Position numbers and translations under genes: made by a program
Source: JAIRTY01 sp050257395
GTDB lineage: Bacteria > Actinomycetota > Actinomycetes > Streptosporangiales > Streptosporangiaceae
Assembly: GCA_050257395.1 (NCBI GenBank)
Contig: JBLMWU010000147.1
Location: forward strand, 1-64,000
Direction of reading: 5' to 3'
DNA length: 64,000 nt
Notes under the pieces: model-generated
Seen by the model: only the letters and a program-made list of their open reading frames with translations
Told to the model about the DNA's origin: nothing
The model's database searches: none
Shown: in pieces, positions 33,995 through 42,900 of the stretch
Numbering within the stretch: position 1 is the first letter of the stretch
How the letters are laid out: each line of letters begins with the position of its first letter

Positions 33995-36001
33995 TCAGGG
34001 CAGGGTGCTGAGGAACTGGGCGCCGGACGGCACCGCCGAGGTCGCCGGGGAGTGGCTGAGCACCATCACCGCGAACGCCACGTCGCCGCGGTAGCCGACG
34101 AACCAGTGCGCCCACAGCCGCTTGCCGGCCGGCGCGGTGCCCACCTGCCCGTAGACCGCCGTCCCGGTCAGGTCGGCGCTGCGGGCGGCGCCGCTGTGCA
34201 CCGCGGTACGCATGAGCAGCTGCAGCTGCGCGATGGTGTCCGCCGGGAACGCGGCCCGCGAGGCCGCCTGGGCCTGGGTGGCGCCGCTGGTGAGCGACGG
34301 CGGGTGCCAGCTGCCGGAGTCCACCTGCGCGGCCACCATGGCCATGCCCAGCGGGCTCACCTGGACCCCGCCCTGGCCGATGGTGTGGGCCGCGAGGTCG
34401 GCCGCGGTCCCGGCGGCAGGCAGGGAACCGGAGAACGCGAGCAGCGGGAGCTGCCACTGCCCGCCGACACCGAAGCCCTTCGCCGCGGCATCCAGCTTCT
34501 GCCCGTAGTCCGGTCGCTGCGACAGGCCGGCGAAGACGGTCCCGCAGGCGTGCGCGAAGTCCGCCGAGAACGGCGGCACGCCGCCCAGGCCCTGCACCGC
34601 GGGCACGTTGGTGAAGGTCCGGCCGCCCTGCAGGCTCTTGCTGGTGCACCTGAGCGGCGTGGTCACCTGCAGCTGGGTGGCCAGCAGCGCCTCGGTGGAG
34701 ACGATGGTAAAGGCCGTGCCCGGCGGGTACCGGCCGGTCAGCGGCTCGGCCGGGGGCAGCTTGCCGGCCTGGTGGCTGGCGACGGCCAGCACCCGGCCGG
34801 TGGAGGCCTGCACCGCCACGATGGCCGCCGAGCCCGGCGCCGCGGCGGCCGCGCCGTCAGCCGCCCGCTGCACGCGCAGGTCGATGGTGGTGCGCACCGG
34901 CGCGGACCGGTGGCCGGGCCAGCTCTTGAGCTCCGTCACCCGGCTGCCGTCCTGGCTCTCGGCCACCACCTTGGTGGTGGGGGTGCCCGCCAGCTGTGCC
35001 TGGTAGACCCGCTGCAGCCCGGACAGGCCCACCGTGCTGCCCGGGTGATAGGAGACGCCTTCCGCCCGCAGCACCGGGGAGGTTTCGGTCTCCACCGTCC
35101 CGACCACGTCGGTGGCGACGCTGTTGAACAGCCGGGTGGTCTGCTGCCGGATGACCAGGCCCGGCACCTTGGCCAGGCGCTTGCGCAGGTGGGCGTAGTC
35201 GTCCGGGGACAGGGTGAGCAGATGCCAGAACGGCGCCCGCGGGGCTGACACGATCTGGCCGAGCAGCGCCGCGGGGTCCAGGCCGGTCACCTGCGCCAGG
35301 GCGCTGGCGGTCGCCCCCGGGCTGGGCAGGTGGCCGGGCCGGATGCCCACGTCGTATGCGGGGGAACGGGTCTGCAGCGGCTTGCCGAAGGCGTCCAGCA
35401 GCTGGGCGCGCTGCGGCATGCTGGTCACCACCGCGAGCCGGAGCCCGGGCCGCAGGCTGGGGTTGATCACGGACGGGCTCCAGAGGATCTTCCACACCCC
35501 GTGGGCCTGGCGGAGCCGGAAATGCCCCTGGTAGTTCCAGGGTGCCCCGTCCTGGCCGAGGTCGACCGAGGCGTGGAACCACGCGTCCGCGGTACCCCCA
35601 TGCTGCTGGATCGAGCCCATGCTCAGGTAGAAGGCGGCGGCGTGGAGCTGCCGGTAGGCGGTCCGCAGGGCGGGTGCCACCGTGGCCGGGTCGCCGGTCG
35701 TCTGGGCGGCGGCGGCCGCGTAGTTACCCTGCGCCCAGTCCAGCAGGAACGTCTGCACCGTCGGCTCCGCCGACGAGGAGGACCACAGCCCGCCGTAGAA
35801 GCCCACGGCGCCGAACACCACCGCCACCACCGCGGCGATCACCCGCAGCGGCGGCCTACGGCTGCGCCGGCCGCTCACCTTCTTACCCCCGGTGCCGCCC
35901 GTCAGCGGTGCGCGCCCGCCGGCGGCAGGCTGCGGAGCGCGCCTAGCGGGGACGAAGAAGGCGTTCGGCCGGGCGGCGGCGTGCGCGCCGCGCCTACCCA
36001 T
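33995..36001 (-). CDS. Penicillin-binding-protein homologue with degenerate active site
   Basis: Class B PBP-like protein, 668 aa: cytoplasmic basic tail, one membrane helix (about 52-72, VIAAVVAVVFGAVGFYGGL), an NTF2-like MecA_N domain (about 78-200), a dimerisation domain and a C-terminal transpeptidase fold. The catalytic motifs are all altered. SxxK is TAFT (in YPPGTAFTIVS), SxN is ACG (in FAHACGTVFAGL) and KTG is QVG (in VYGQVGTAP). It should not acylate peptides or beta-lactams as a normal PBP; a structural or scaffolding role is inferred. It starts 14 bases after smpB, so it is the last gene of the ftsEX-smpB unit. Confidence 0.85.
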   Translation of the reverse strand: MGRRGAHAAARPNAFFVPARRAPQPAAGGRAPLTGGTGGKKVSGRRSRRPPLRVIAAVVAVVFGAVGFYGGLWSSSSAEPTVQTFLLDWAQGNYAAAAAQTTGDPATVAPALRTAYRQLHAAAFYLSMGSIQQHGGTADAWFHASVDLGQDGAPWNYQGHFRLRQAHGVWKILWSPSVINPSLRPGLRLAVVTSMPQRAQLLDAFGKPLQTRSPAYDVGIRPGHLPSPGATASALAQVTGLDPAALLGQIVSAPRAPFWHLLTLSPDDYAHLRKRLAKVPGLVIRQQTTRLFNSVATDVVGTVETETSPVLRAEGVSYHPGSTVGLSGLQRVYQAQLAGTPTTKVVAESQDGSRVTELKSWPGHRSAPVRTTIDLRVQRAADGAAAAAPGSAAIVAVQASTGRVLAVASHQAGKLPPAEPLTGRYPPGTAFTIVSTEALLATQLQVTTPLRCTSKSLQGGRTFTNVPAVQGLGGVPPFSADFAHACGTVFAGLSQRPDYGQKLDAAAKGFGVGGQWQLPLLAFSGSLPAAGTAADLAAHTIGQGGVQVSPLGMAMVAAQVDSGSWHPPSLTSGATQAQAASRAAFPADTIAQLQLLMRTAVHSGAARSADLTGTAVYGQVGTAPAGKRLWAHWFVGYRGDVAFAVMVLSHSPATSAVPSGAQFLSTLP

Positions 36002-36015
36002 CGCCTGCTCCCCCG

Positions 36016-36480
36016 CTATCCACGCCGCCTGAGAGCACGCTCTACCTCCCTGGCGGCATCCCGCCGGGCCAGATCCTGGCGCTTGTCGTAGGCCCGCTTC
36101 CCGCGAGCCAGCGCCAGTTCCACCTTTACCCTTCCGTCCCGGAAATACAGGGCAAGCGGGACGATTGTTAGCCCCTGTTCAGAAATCTGGCTGGCGAGAC
36201 GATCGATCTCCCTCCTGTGCAGCAGCAGCTTACGAGGCCGCCGGGGCTCATGGTTAGTCCAGGTCCCCAGCGTGTACTCGGGGATGTGCACCCCCATCAG
36301 CCACAGCTCGCCGTCCCGGAGCTCGGCGAACCCGTCCGTGAGGGTCGCCCTGCCCGCGCGCAGCGACTTGACCTCTGTCCCGGTGAGGACGAGGCCCGCC
36401 TCGAGCTCATCCAGGATGTGGTAATCGTGCCTCGCCCGCCTGTTGCGGGCGATGACCTTCTGTTCCCGCTCTGCTGCCAC
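36016..36480 (-). CDS. smpB: SsrA-binding protein SmpB
   Basis: tmRNA partner protein, 154 aa, OB-fold. Conserved blocks: RRARHDYHILDELEAGLVLTG (trimmed key part HDYHILD), GTEVKSLRAG, and the basic C-terminal tail GKRAYDKRQDLARRDAAREV that inserts in the ribosome channel. GTG start at 36480. It follows ftsX by 18 bases, in the conserved order ftsE-ftsX-smpB, with its RNA partner ssrA at 33253-33620 downstream. Confidence 0.97.
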   Translation of the reverse strand: MAAEREQKVIARNRRARHDYHILDELEAGLVLTGTEVKSLRAGRATLTDGFAELRDGELWLMGVHIPEYTLGTWTNHEPRRPRKLLLHRREIDRLASQISEQGLTIVPLALYFRDGRVKVELALARGKRAYDKRQDLARRDAAREVERALRRRG

Positions 36481-36498
36481 TGCCTGAGACTAGCCGGG

Positions 36499-37410
36499 TC
36501 AGGCGCGCAGGTAGCGCCTGAGCGTGAGGAACGACGTGGCGCCGCACAGCAGCACCCCGAGGATCATGGCCAGGATCACGACCTGGATCAGGTCGCCCAG
36601 GCCGAGCTGGATGTTGTACGGGAAGTACTGCTGGAGCGTGTCCAGGCCGAGGGTCTTGACCGCGATCAGCAGCCCGGCGGAGATCAGCCAGCCGAACAGC
36701 CCGGCGATGATCCCCTCCACCAGGAACGGCAGCTGGATGTAGAAGTTGGACGCCCCGACCAGCCGCATGATGCTGGTCTCCCGGCGCCGGTTGAACGCCG
36801 ACAGCCGGATGGTGTTCGCCACCAGCAGGATCGCCGCGATCAGCAGGATGATCGCGATGATGACGACCGCGTTCCTGGCCCCGTCGAGCAGCTTGTAGAA
36901 CTTGGACAGGATCGACGCGTCGTTGACGATCTGGTCCACGCCCGGCCGGCCCTGCACGGTGCCGGCCACGATCCCGAAGTCGGCCTGCGCGTTCTTGAGT
37001 TTCACCTGGAAGGAGTCCGGGATCTCGGACTTCGTGACCAGATTGGTGAACGAGGGATCGCGGGAGAAGTCCTGCCGGAAGTGGGCGTAGGCCTGCGCCT
37101 GGGACTCGTAGTAGACCCGCTGCACCTGCGGCAGCCGCCTGAGGTCGGAGAAGATCGTGGCCCGCTCGGCCGCGGTGGCGGGGCCGTTCTGCTGGCACTG
37201 CGGGCTGACGCTGGTGGCGGTGCACAGGTAGACCGAGAGCTCGACCTTGCCCTGCCAGTAGGTCCGGGTGTTGTTCACCTGCTTCACGAACAGCAGGCCG
37301 GTGCCCAGCAGGGACAGGCTGATGGCGACCACCACGATGAGCGCGATCGTCATCGTGAGGTTCCGGCGCAGGCCGGTCCAGACCTCACCGAAGATAAATT
37401 GTGCACGCAT
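36499..37410 (-). CDS. ftsX: Cell-division permease-like protein FtsX
   Basis: Membrane partner of FtsE, 303 aa from the ATG at 37410 (GAGAGG upstream); an open frame 138 bases longer has no coding character. First helix about 22-45 (IALIVVVAISLSLLGTGLLF), then a large extracytoplasmic domain (about 46-170) containing a cysteine pair (YLCTATSVSPQC), then three helices (about 178-200, 225-250 and 270-295). FtsEX transmits ATP hydrolysis to peptidoglycan hydrolases at the septum. Conserved position between ftsE and smpB. Confidence 0.95.
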   Translation of the reverse strand: MRAQFIFGEVWTGLRRNLTMTIALIVVVAISLSLLGTGLLFVKQVNNTRTYWQGKVELSVYLCTATSVSPQCQQNGPATAAERATIFSDLRRLPQVQRVYYESQAQAYAHFRQDFSRDPSFTNLVTKSEIPDSFQVKLKNAQADFGIVAGTVQGRPGVDQIVNDASILSKFYKLLDGARNAVVIIAIILLIAAILLVANTIRLSAFNRRRETSIMRLVGASNFYIQLPFLVEGIIAGLFGWLISAGLLIAVKTLGLDTLQQYFPYNIQLGLGDLIQVVILAMILGVLLCGATSFLTLRRYLRA

Positions 37411-37489
37411 GGTCGCTGAACCTCTCGGTAAATCCTCGCGTGTCCCGGACTGCCGGGCCCCCGCCGGCGGCATACGGCCGCCAGCCCGG

Positions 37490-38179
37490 TCAGTACGCCT
37501 GGCCGTACACCCCGCGTGACTGATCCCGGACGATCTTTCCGAACTCAAGCTCGATCACGCGCTTGCGCATCGAGTCCACGATGGCGGCGTCGTGCGTGGC
37601 CATGACCACGGTGGTGCCGGTCCGGTTGATCCGGTCCAGCACCTTCATGATCCCGATGGAGGTGGCCGGGTCGATGTTCCCGGTGGGCTCGTCGGCCAGC
37701 AGGATCATGGGCCGGTTCACGAACGCGCGGGCGACCGCCACCCGCTGCTGCTCGCCACCGGACAGCTCGTCGGGCATCCGGTCGTGCTTGCCCTCCAGCC
37801 CGACCAGGTCGATCACCTCGGGGACGACCTTGCGGATGAAGCGGCGGGGCTTCCCGATGACCTGCAGCGCGAACGCCACGTTGGCGTAGACGTTCTTGTT
37901 CGGCAGCAGCCGGAAGTCCTGGAACACGCAGCCGATGCGGCGCCGCAGGTGCGGCACCTTGAAGTTGCTCAGCCGGGCAAGGTCCTTGCCTGCCACGTGG
38001 ATCCGGCCCTCGGACGGCCGCTCTTCCCTGAGGATGAGCCGCAGGAACGTGGATTTGCCGGAACCGGACGGGCCGACCAGGAACACGAACTCGCCTTTCT
38101 CGATGTCAAGATTGACGTTCTCGAGGGCGGGCCGGCTCTGATTGGTGTACGTCTTGGAGACGTTATCGAAGTGGATCAC
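37490..38179 (-). CDS. ftsE: Cell-division ATPase FtsE
   Basis: ABC ATPase of the FtsEX complex, 229 aa. Walker A LVGPSGSGKST (about 36), signature LSGGEQQRVAVARA (about 139), Walker B ILLADEPTGNID (about 159) and H-loop VMATHDAAIV. ATG at 38179. The gap to ftsX is 79 bases. Both act at the division site to control peptidoglycan hydrolases. Confidence 0.96.
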   Translation of the reverse strand: MIHFDNVSKTYTNQSRPALENVNLDIEKGEFVFLVGPSGSGKSTFLRLILREERPSEGRIHVAGKDLARLSNFKVPHLRRRIGCVFQDFRLLPNKNVYANVAFALQVIGKPRRFIRKVVPEVIDLVGLEGKHDRMPDELSGGEQQRVAVARAFVNRPMILLADEPTGNIDPATSIGIMKVLDRINRTGTTVVMATHDAAIVDSMRKRVIELEFGKIVRDQSRGVYGQAY

Positions 38180-38335
38180 GGGCCCATCACAGCGTTAGGG
38201 GGAATAGGACCCGGGGGCCGGTGGGTTCCCAACTGCCGCCCGGTTTGGCCACGGCACAGTCTAGGGGGGAAACTGGGCCTAGGCGTCCAACACTGCCGAA
38301 CTGACCGGTCACGGCGCCGGCCGGAAGGGGCCGAG

Positions 38336-38518
38336 ATGAGCTGCGAGCACCTGATCTGCGCTCAGTGCGCGGGACCGGTCGTGGAGGCGCGCTGCCCGGC
38401 GTGCCGGGAGGCCCGCGCCCACGTCCATCACCACGCCGGCGGGTACAGCCTGCCGCTGATCGCGGCCGTCCTGCTGGCCCTCCTGCTGATCATGCTCGCC
38501 CTGCACGTGGTCCACTAG
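38336..38518 (+). CDS. Tiny zinc-ribbon membrane protein
   Basis: Protein of 60 aa with two cysteine pairs (CEHLICAQC and CPAC) that could hold one zinc, a histidine-rich link (HVHHHAGG) and a single C-terminal membrane helix (LPLIAAVLLALLLIMLALHVV). ATG at 38336 preceded by GGAAGGGG, a good site. It lies divergent from ftsE in a 425-base space. Tail-anchored zinc-ribbon architecture; function unknown. Confidence 0.65.
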   Translation: MSCEHLICAQCAGPVVEARCPACREARAHVHHHAGGYSLPLIAAVLLALLLIMLALHVVH

Positions 38519-38531
38519 CCCGCCGGGACAC

Positions 38532-38584
38532 CATGATCGTGAAGGATTTCCGGTCACTATGACCGAGAATCCTTCACGATCATG
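38532..38584. terminator. Long palindrome between convergent genes
   Basis: CATGATCGTGAAGGATT (38532-38548) is exactly complementary to 38568-38584; a 2x2 internal loop and a second 6-bp stem (CGGTCA/TGACCG) with loop CTA complete it. Its AT-richer sequence differs from the surroundings. It lies 14 bases after one gene and 20 before the stop of prfB, so it can act as a bidirectional terminator; it also has the look of a repeated extragenic palindrome. Confidence 0.7.
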
Positions 38585-38604
38585 AAACGGAGCGAAGCGG
38601 CAGG

Positions 38605-39732
38605 TCAGCTGGCGGAGCCGTTGCCGTTGGCCTCGTGGGTGCGCAGCCAGCGGATCTCGGCGTCGAGGAAGTCGTCGATCTCCCCGTCCAGCACGGCGCC
38701 GGTGTTGCCGGTCTCCAGGCCGGTCCGCACGTCCTTGATCTGCTGGTAGGGGTGCAGCACGTAGTTGCGGATCTGGGTGCCCCAGCTGCTGGTGGTCTCC
38801 CCGCGCAGGTTGTTGAGCTTGGCTTCCTGCTCTTCCCGCTTGCGCTCGAGCAGCTTGGCCTTGAGGACCGCCATGGCGGTTGCCTTGTTCTGGATCTGGC
38901 TGCGCTCGTTCTGGCAGGACACCACGATCCCGGTGGGCAGGTGGGTGAGCCGGACCGCCGAGTCGGTGGTGTTGACGCCCTGGCCGCCGGGGCCGCTGGA
39001 CCGGTAGACGTCCACCCGGATCTCGTCCTCAGGGATCTCGATCTGGTCGTCGGAGTCCACCACCGGGATCACGTCCACCCCCGCGAACGAGGTCTGGCGG
39101 CGGCCCTGGTTGTCGTACTTGGAGATCCGGACCATCCGGTGGGTGCCGTGCTCGCCGCGCAGGGTGCCGTAGGCGTACGGGGCCTTGATCACGAACGTGG
39201 TGGACTTGAGGCCGGCCTCTTCCGCGTAGGAGGTGTAGTAGACCTCCGTGGGATAGCCGTGCCGTTCCGCCCAGCGCAGGTACATGCGCTGCAGGTTCTG
39301 CGCGAAGTCGGCCGCGTCCGCCCCCCCGGCCTGGGCGTTGATCGAGACCAGGGCCTCCCGCGAGTCGTACTCGCCGGACAGCAGGGTGCGGATCTCCAGC
39401 TGGTCGATCTCCTTGTGCAGCGCCAGCAGGTCGCGCAGCGCCTCCTGCCGGGTCGGCTCGTCATGCTCGGCCTCGGCCAGCTCGAACATGACCCCGGTGT
39501 CGTCCAGCCGCCGGTGCAGGCCGTCCAGCCGGGCCAGCTCGCCTTCCAGGTAGGAAAGGCGGCGGGTGACCGCCTGCGCCTTCTCCTGGTCATCCCAGAG
39601 ACCCGGGTCCGCCGCCCGGTCCCGCAGGCTGTCCGCTTCCTCCCGCATGGCGTCCGGATTGAGGACAGCTTCCACGCTGGCGAGAGTCGACGACAGTTCC
39701 GAGATTTCGCCGGCGGGGTCGGTGTCTGCCAT
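38605..39732 (-). CDS. prfB: Peptide chain release factor 2
   Basis: Class I release factor, 375 aa, for UGA and UAA stops. The peptidyl-tRNA hydrolysis motif is GPGGQGVNTTDSAVRLTH (GGQ at about 248-250). At the codon-recognition loop, where RF2 normally has S-P-F (VRISPFDNQGRRQTSF), this protein has S-K-Y (VRISKYDNQGRRQTSF). The frame is continuous, without the autoregulatory frameshift of E. coli prfB. Nearly all genes in this window end in TGA, so the protein must read UGA unless another RF2 exists. Located before ftsE as usual in actinobacteria. Confidence 0.95.
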   Translation of the reverse strand: MADTDPAGEISELSSTLASVEAVLNPDAMREEADSLRDRAADPGLWDDQEKAQAVTRRLSYLEGELARLDGLHRRLDDTGVMFELAEAEHDEPTRQEALRDLLALHKEIDQLEIRTLLSGEYDSREALVSINAQAGGADAADFAQNLQRMYLRWAERHGYPTEVYYTSYAEEAGLKSTTFVIKAPYAYGTLRGEHGTHRMVRISKYDNQGRRQTSFAGVDVIPVVDSDDQIEIPEDEIRVDVYRSSGPGGQGVNTTDSAVRLTHLPTGIVVSCQNERSQIQNKATAMAVLKAKLLERKREEQEAKLNNLRGETTSSWGTQIRNYVLHPYQQIKDVRTGLETGNTGAVLDGEIDDFLDAEIRWLRTHEANGNGSAS

Positions 39733-39905
39733 GTCGATTAGATTACGCGAACGGGCACCCCGCTATTCCCAGGGAAACACCTCCGGCCCTGGCTGCGGGC
39801 CCGCGAGATGCGGGAATTGCCCGCTGCCCTACGCATAGTTACTCCGCAGTAGCAACTCGTCATAAATTCTCCGCATAACCGGTTGCACGGCGCTTTTGCC
39901 CGCAC

Positions 39906-42900
39906 TCAGGCCGGCAGGCTGCTGGTGGCCACCAGGGTGCGGATCGCCCGGACCGCCACCGACAGCGTGGCGATCGAGAAGCGTTCCGTCTCCCAGATCT
40001 CCGACAGGGTCTGGGTCGCGCTGCGCACCGCCGCGGCGTTGCGCTCGGCCCAGGCCGCCAGCCGCTCCCCCGGGGCCCCCGGCCCGGTGACGGTCAGCAC
40101 ATCCCGGCTGATGGCAGCGTGCGCCGCGTACACGTCGTCGCGCAGCGCGCTGCGGGCCATCGCGTTCCACCGGTCGTCCCGCGGCAGCGCCACGATCTGG
40201 TCGCGCAGCCGGCTGATCTGCAGCCGCTCGGCCAGGTCGAAGTACACGCCCGCGGTCTCGCCGATCTCCCGGCCGGTGGCGGCGGCGGCCTCCACGATGT
40301 CAAAGGCCGAGTAGGCCGGGACCATGGCGGCCACCCGCTCGGCCAGCGGCGCGGGCACGCCCACCGCGATCAGCGACTCCTGCCGCTCGCCGTAGCCGGC
40401 CAGGTCCCGGCCGGCCAGCAGGCCGGGCAGGCCAGGGGCGATCGCCAGCACGCCGTCGCCGAAGAACTCGATGGTCTCCCGGACGTCGAACGGCGGCCGC
40501 CGGTTGTGCAGCAGCCACCGGGTCGCGCGCTCAGCGAGCTTGCGCCCCTCCAGCAGCAGCGAGATCTGGGTGGCCACGTCGACCGTGCCGTCCAGCGCGT
40601 CCACCTGGGCCCAGAAGCCCGGCAGGTCGAAGACCTCCCGGGCCACCACCCAGGCCCGGCTGATCTCCGGGACCGACGCCCCGGTCTCCTCGTTCATCCG
40701 GAAAAGGAAGGTGGTCCCGCTGCGGTTGATCATGTCGTTGACCAGCATCGTGGTGATGATCTCCCGCCGCAGCGGGTGATCTGCCATCGCGCTGGCGTAG
40801 GCGGCGCGCAGCGGCGCCGGGAAGTAGTCGGCCAGCACCGCCCGCAGGTACGGGTCGCCGGGCAGGTCGGAGTCCAGCACCTCCTGCACCGCCGAGATCT
40901 TGGCCTGGGCGAGCAGCACCGCGAACTCCGGCACGGTCAGGCCCAGCCCGGCCGAGCGCCGCTCGGCGATCTCCCGGTCCCCCGGCAGCGACTCCATCCG
41001 CCGCCGGATCCGCCGCTGGCGCTCCAGCTTCCGCAGGTAACGGGTGTGCACGTGGAGCATCTGCGGGGCCTGGGCGCGGGCGATGGCCAGCACCCGGTTC
41101 TGCTGGTAGTTCTGCCGCAGCACCAGGCTGGCGACCTCGCCGGTCATGTCGTGCAGCAGCTCGCCGCGGGCGGCCGGGGCAAGCTCGCCCGCGTCCACGC
41201 TGCCCTGCAGCAGGATCTTGATGTTGACCTCGTGGTCGGAGGTGTCCACGCCGGCGGAGTTGTCGATGAAGTCGGTGTTGACCAGCCCGCCGGCCAGTGC
41301 GTACTCGATCCGGGCGGCCTGGGTCAGGCCCAGGTTGCCGCCCTCGGCCACCACCCGGGCGCGCAGCTGCGGCGCGTCGATCCGGACCGCGTCGTTGGCC
41401 CGGTCGCCCGCGTCCGCGTGGGTCTCGCTGGTGGCCTTCACGTAGGTGCCGATCCCGCCGTTCCACAGCAGGTCCACCGGGGCGGCCAGGATGGCCGAGA
41501 TGACCTGGTCCGGGGCCAGCGTGAACACGTTCTCGTCCAGGCCGAGTACGGCCTGGGCCTCCGGCGACAGCGGCACCGACTTTGCCGTCCTGGGCCACAC
41601 CCCGCCGCCCGCCGAGATCAGCGACGTGTCGTAGTCGGCCCACGAGGACCGGGGCAGGGCGAACAGCCGCTGGCGCTCGGCGAAGCTGGCGCCGGCGTCG
41701 GGGGCCGGGTCGAGGAAGATGTGCCGGTGGTCGAAGGCGGCCTGCAGCCGGATGTGCCGCGACAGCAGCATGCCGTTGCCGAACACGTCCCCGGACATGT
41801 CGCCGATCCCGGCCACGGTGAAATCGTCGGCGTCGATGTCGGTGCCCAGGGTCGCGAAGTGGAACCGCACCGACTCCCAGGCGCCGCGCGCGGTGATGCC
41901 CATCTTCTTGTGGTCGTAGCCCTCGGACCCGCCGGAGGCGAACGCGTCACCCAGCCAGTACTGGTAGCTCTGGGCGATCTCGTTGGCCACGTCGGAGAAG
42001 GTCGCGGTGCCCTTGTCCGCGGCGACCACCAGGTAGGGGTCGTCGCCGTCGTGCCGGACCAGTTCGGCGGGCGGCACCACCCGGCCGCCGGCCAGGTTGT
42101 CCGTGACGTCCAGCATCGCCCGGATGAAGGTCTGGTAGCAGGCCTTCACCTCGGCCAGGTAGGCCTCCCGGTCCGCCGGGTCGGGCAGGTGCTTGCACAC
42201 GAACCCGCCCTTGGCCCCGGACGGGACGATGACCGAGTTCTTGACCTCCTGCGCCTTGGCCAGGCCCAGGATCTCGGTGCGGAAGTCCTCCCGCCGGTCC
42301 GACCACCGCAGCCCGCCCCGGGCGACCGCGCCGAACCGCAGGTGCACCGCTTCCAGCTGCGGCGAGTACACGAACAGCTCGAACCGGGGCCGGGGCACGG
42401 GCAGCTCCGGGATGGCCCCGGCGTCCAGCTTGAGCACCAGGCAGGGCTGGCGTTCCGGCAGCCCGGACCGCCAGGCGCCGTGGCTGACCTGGAAGTAGTT
42501 GGTGCGCAGGGTGGCCAGGATCAGTCCCAGGTAGGAGCGCAGGATCCGGTCGTGGTCGAGGATGGCGACCTCGTCCAGCTGGCCGCGGATCTCCTCGGCG
42601 ATGGCCTCGCTGCGCTCGGCCTCCCCGGCCGTGCGGCCGGGGTCGAACCGGGACTCGAACAGCCGGACCAGCAGCCGGGTGACGGCCACGTTGGCGGCGA
42701 ACACCCGCTCGATGTACCGCTGGCTGAAGGTGATGCCCGCCTGCCGCAGGTACTTGGCGTAGGCGCGCAGGATCACCACCTGCCGCCAGGCCAGCTCGGC
42801 GTCCAGGACCAGCGCGTTGAACCCGTCGTCCTCGATCCGGCCCTGCCACAGCGCGGCCAGGGCGTCCTCGAACAGGCCGTCCGCGGGCTCGCGGCGGCGG

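Noticed and set aside
37411..37548. Longer N-terminus for FtsX starting at 37548
   Set aside because: The extra 46 residues have no similarity to FtsX and no ribosome-binding site; the ATG at 37410 follows GAGAGG and gives the normal length.
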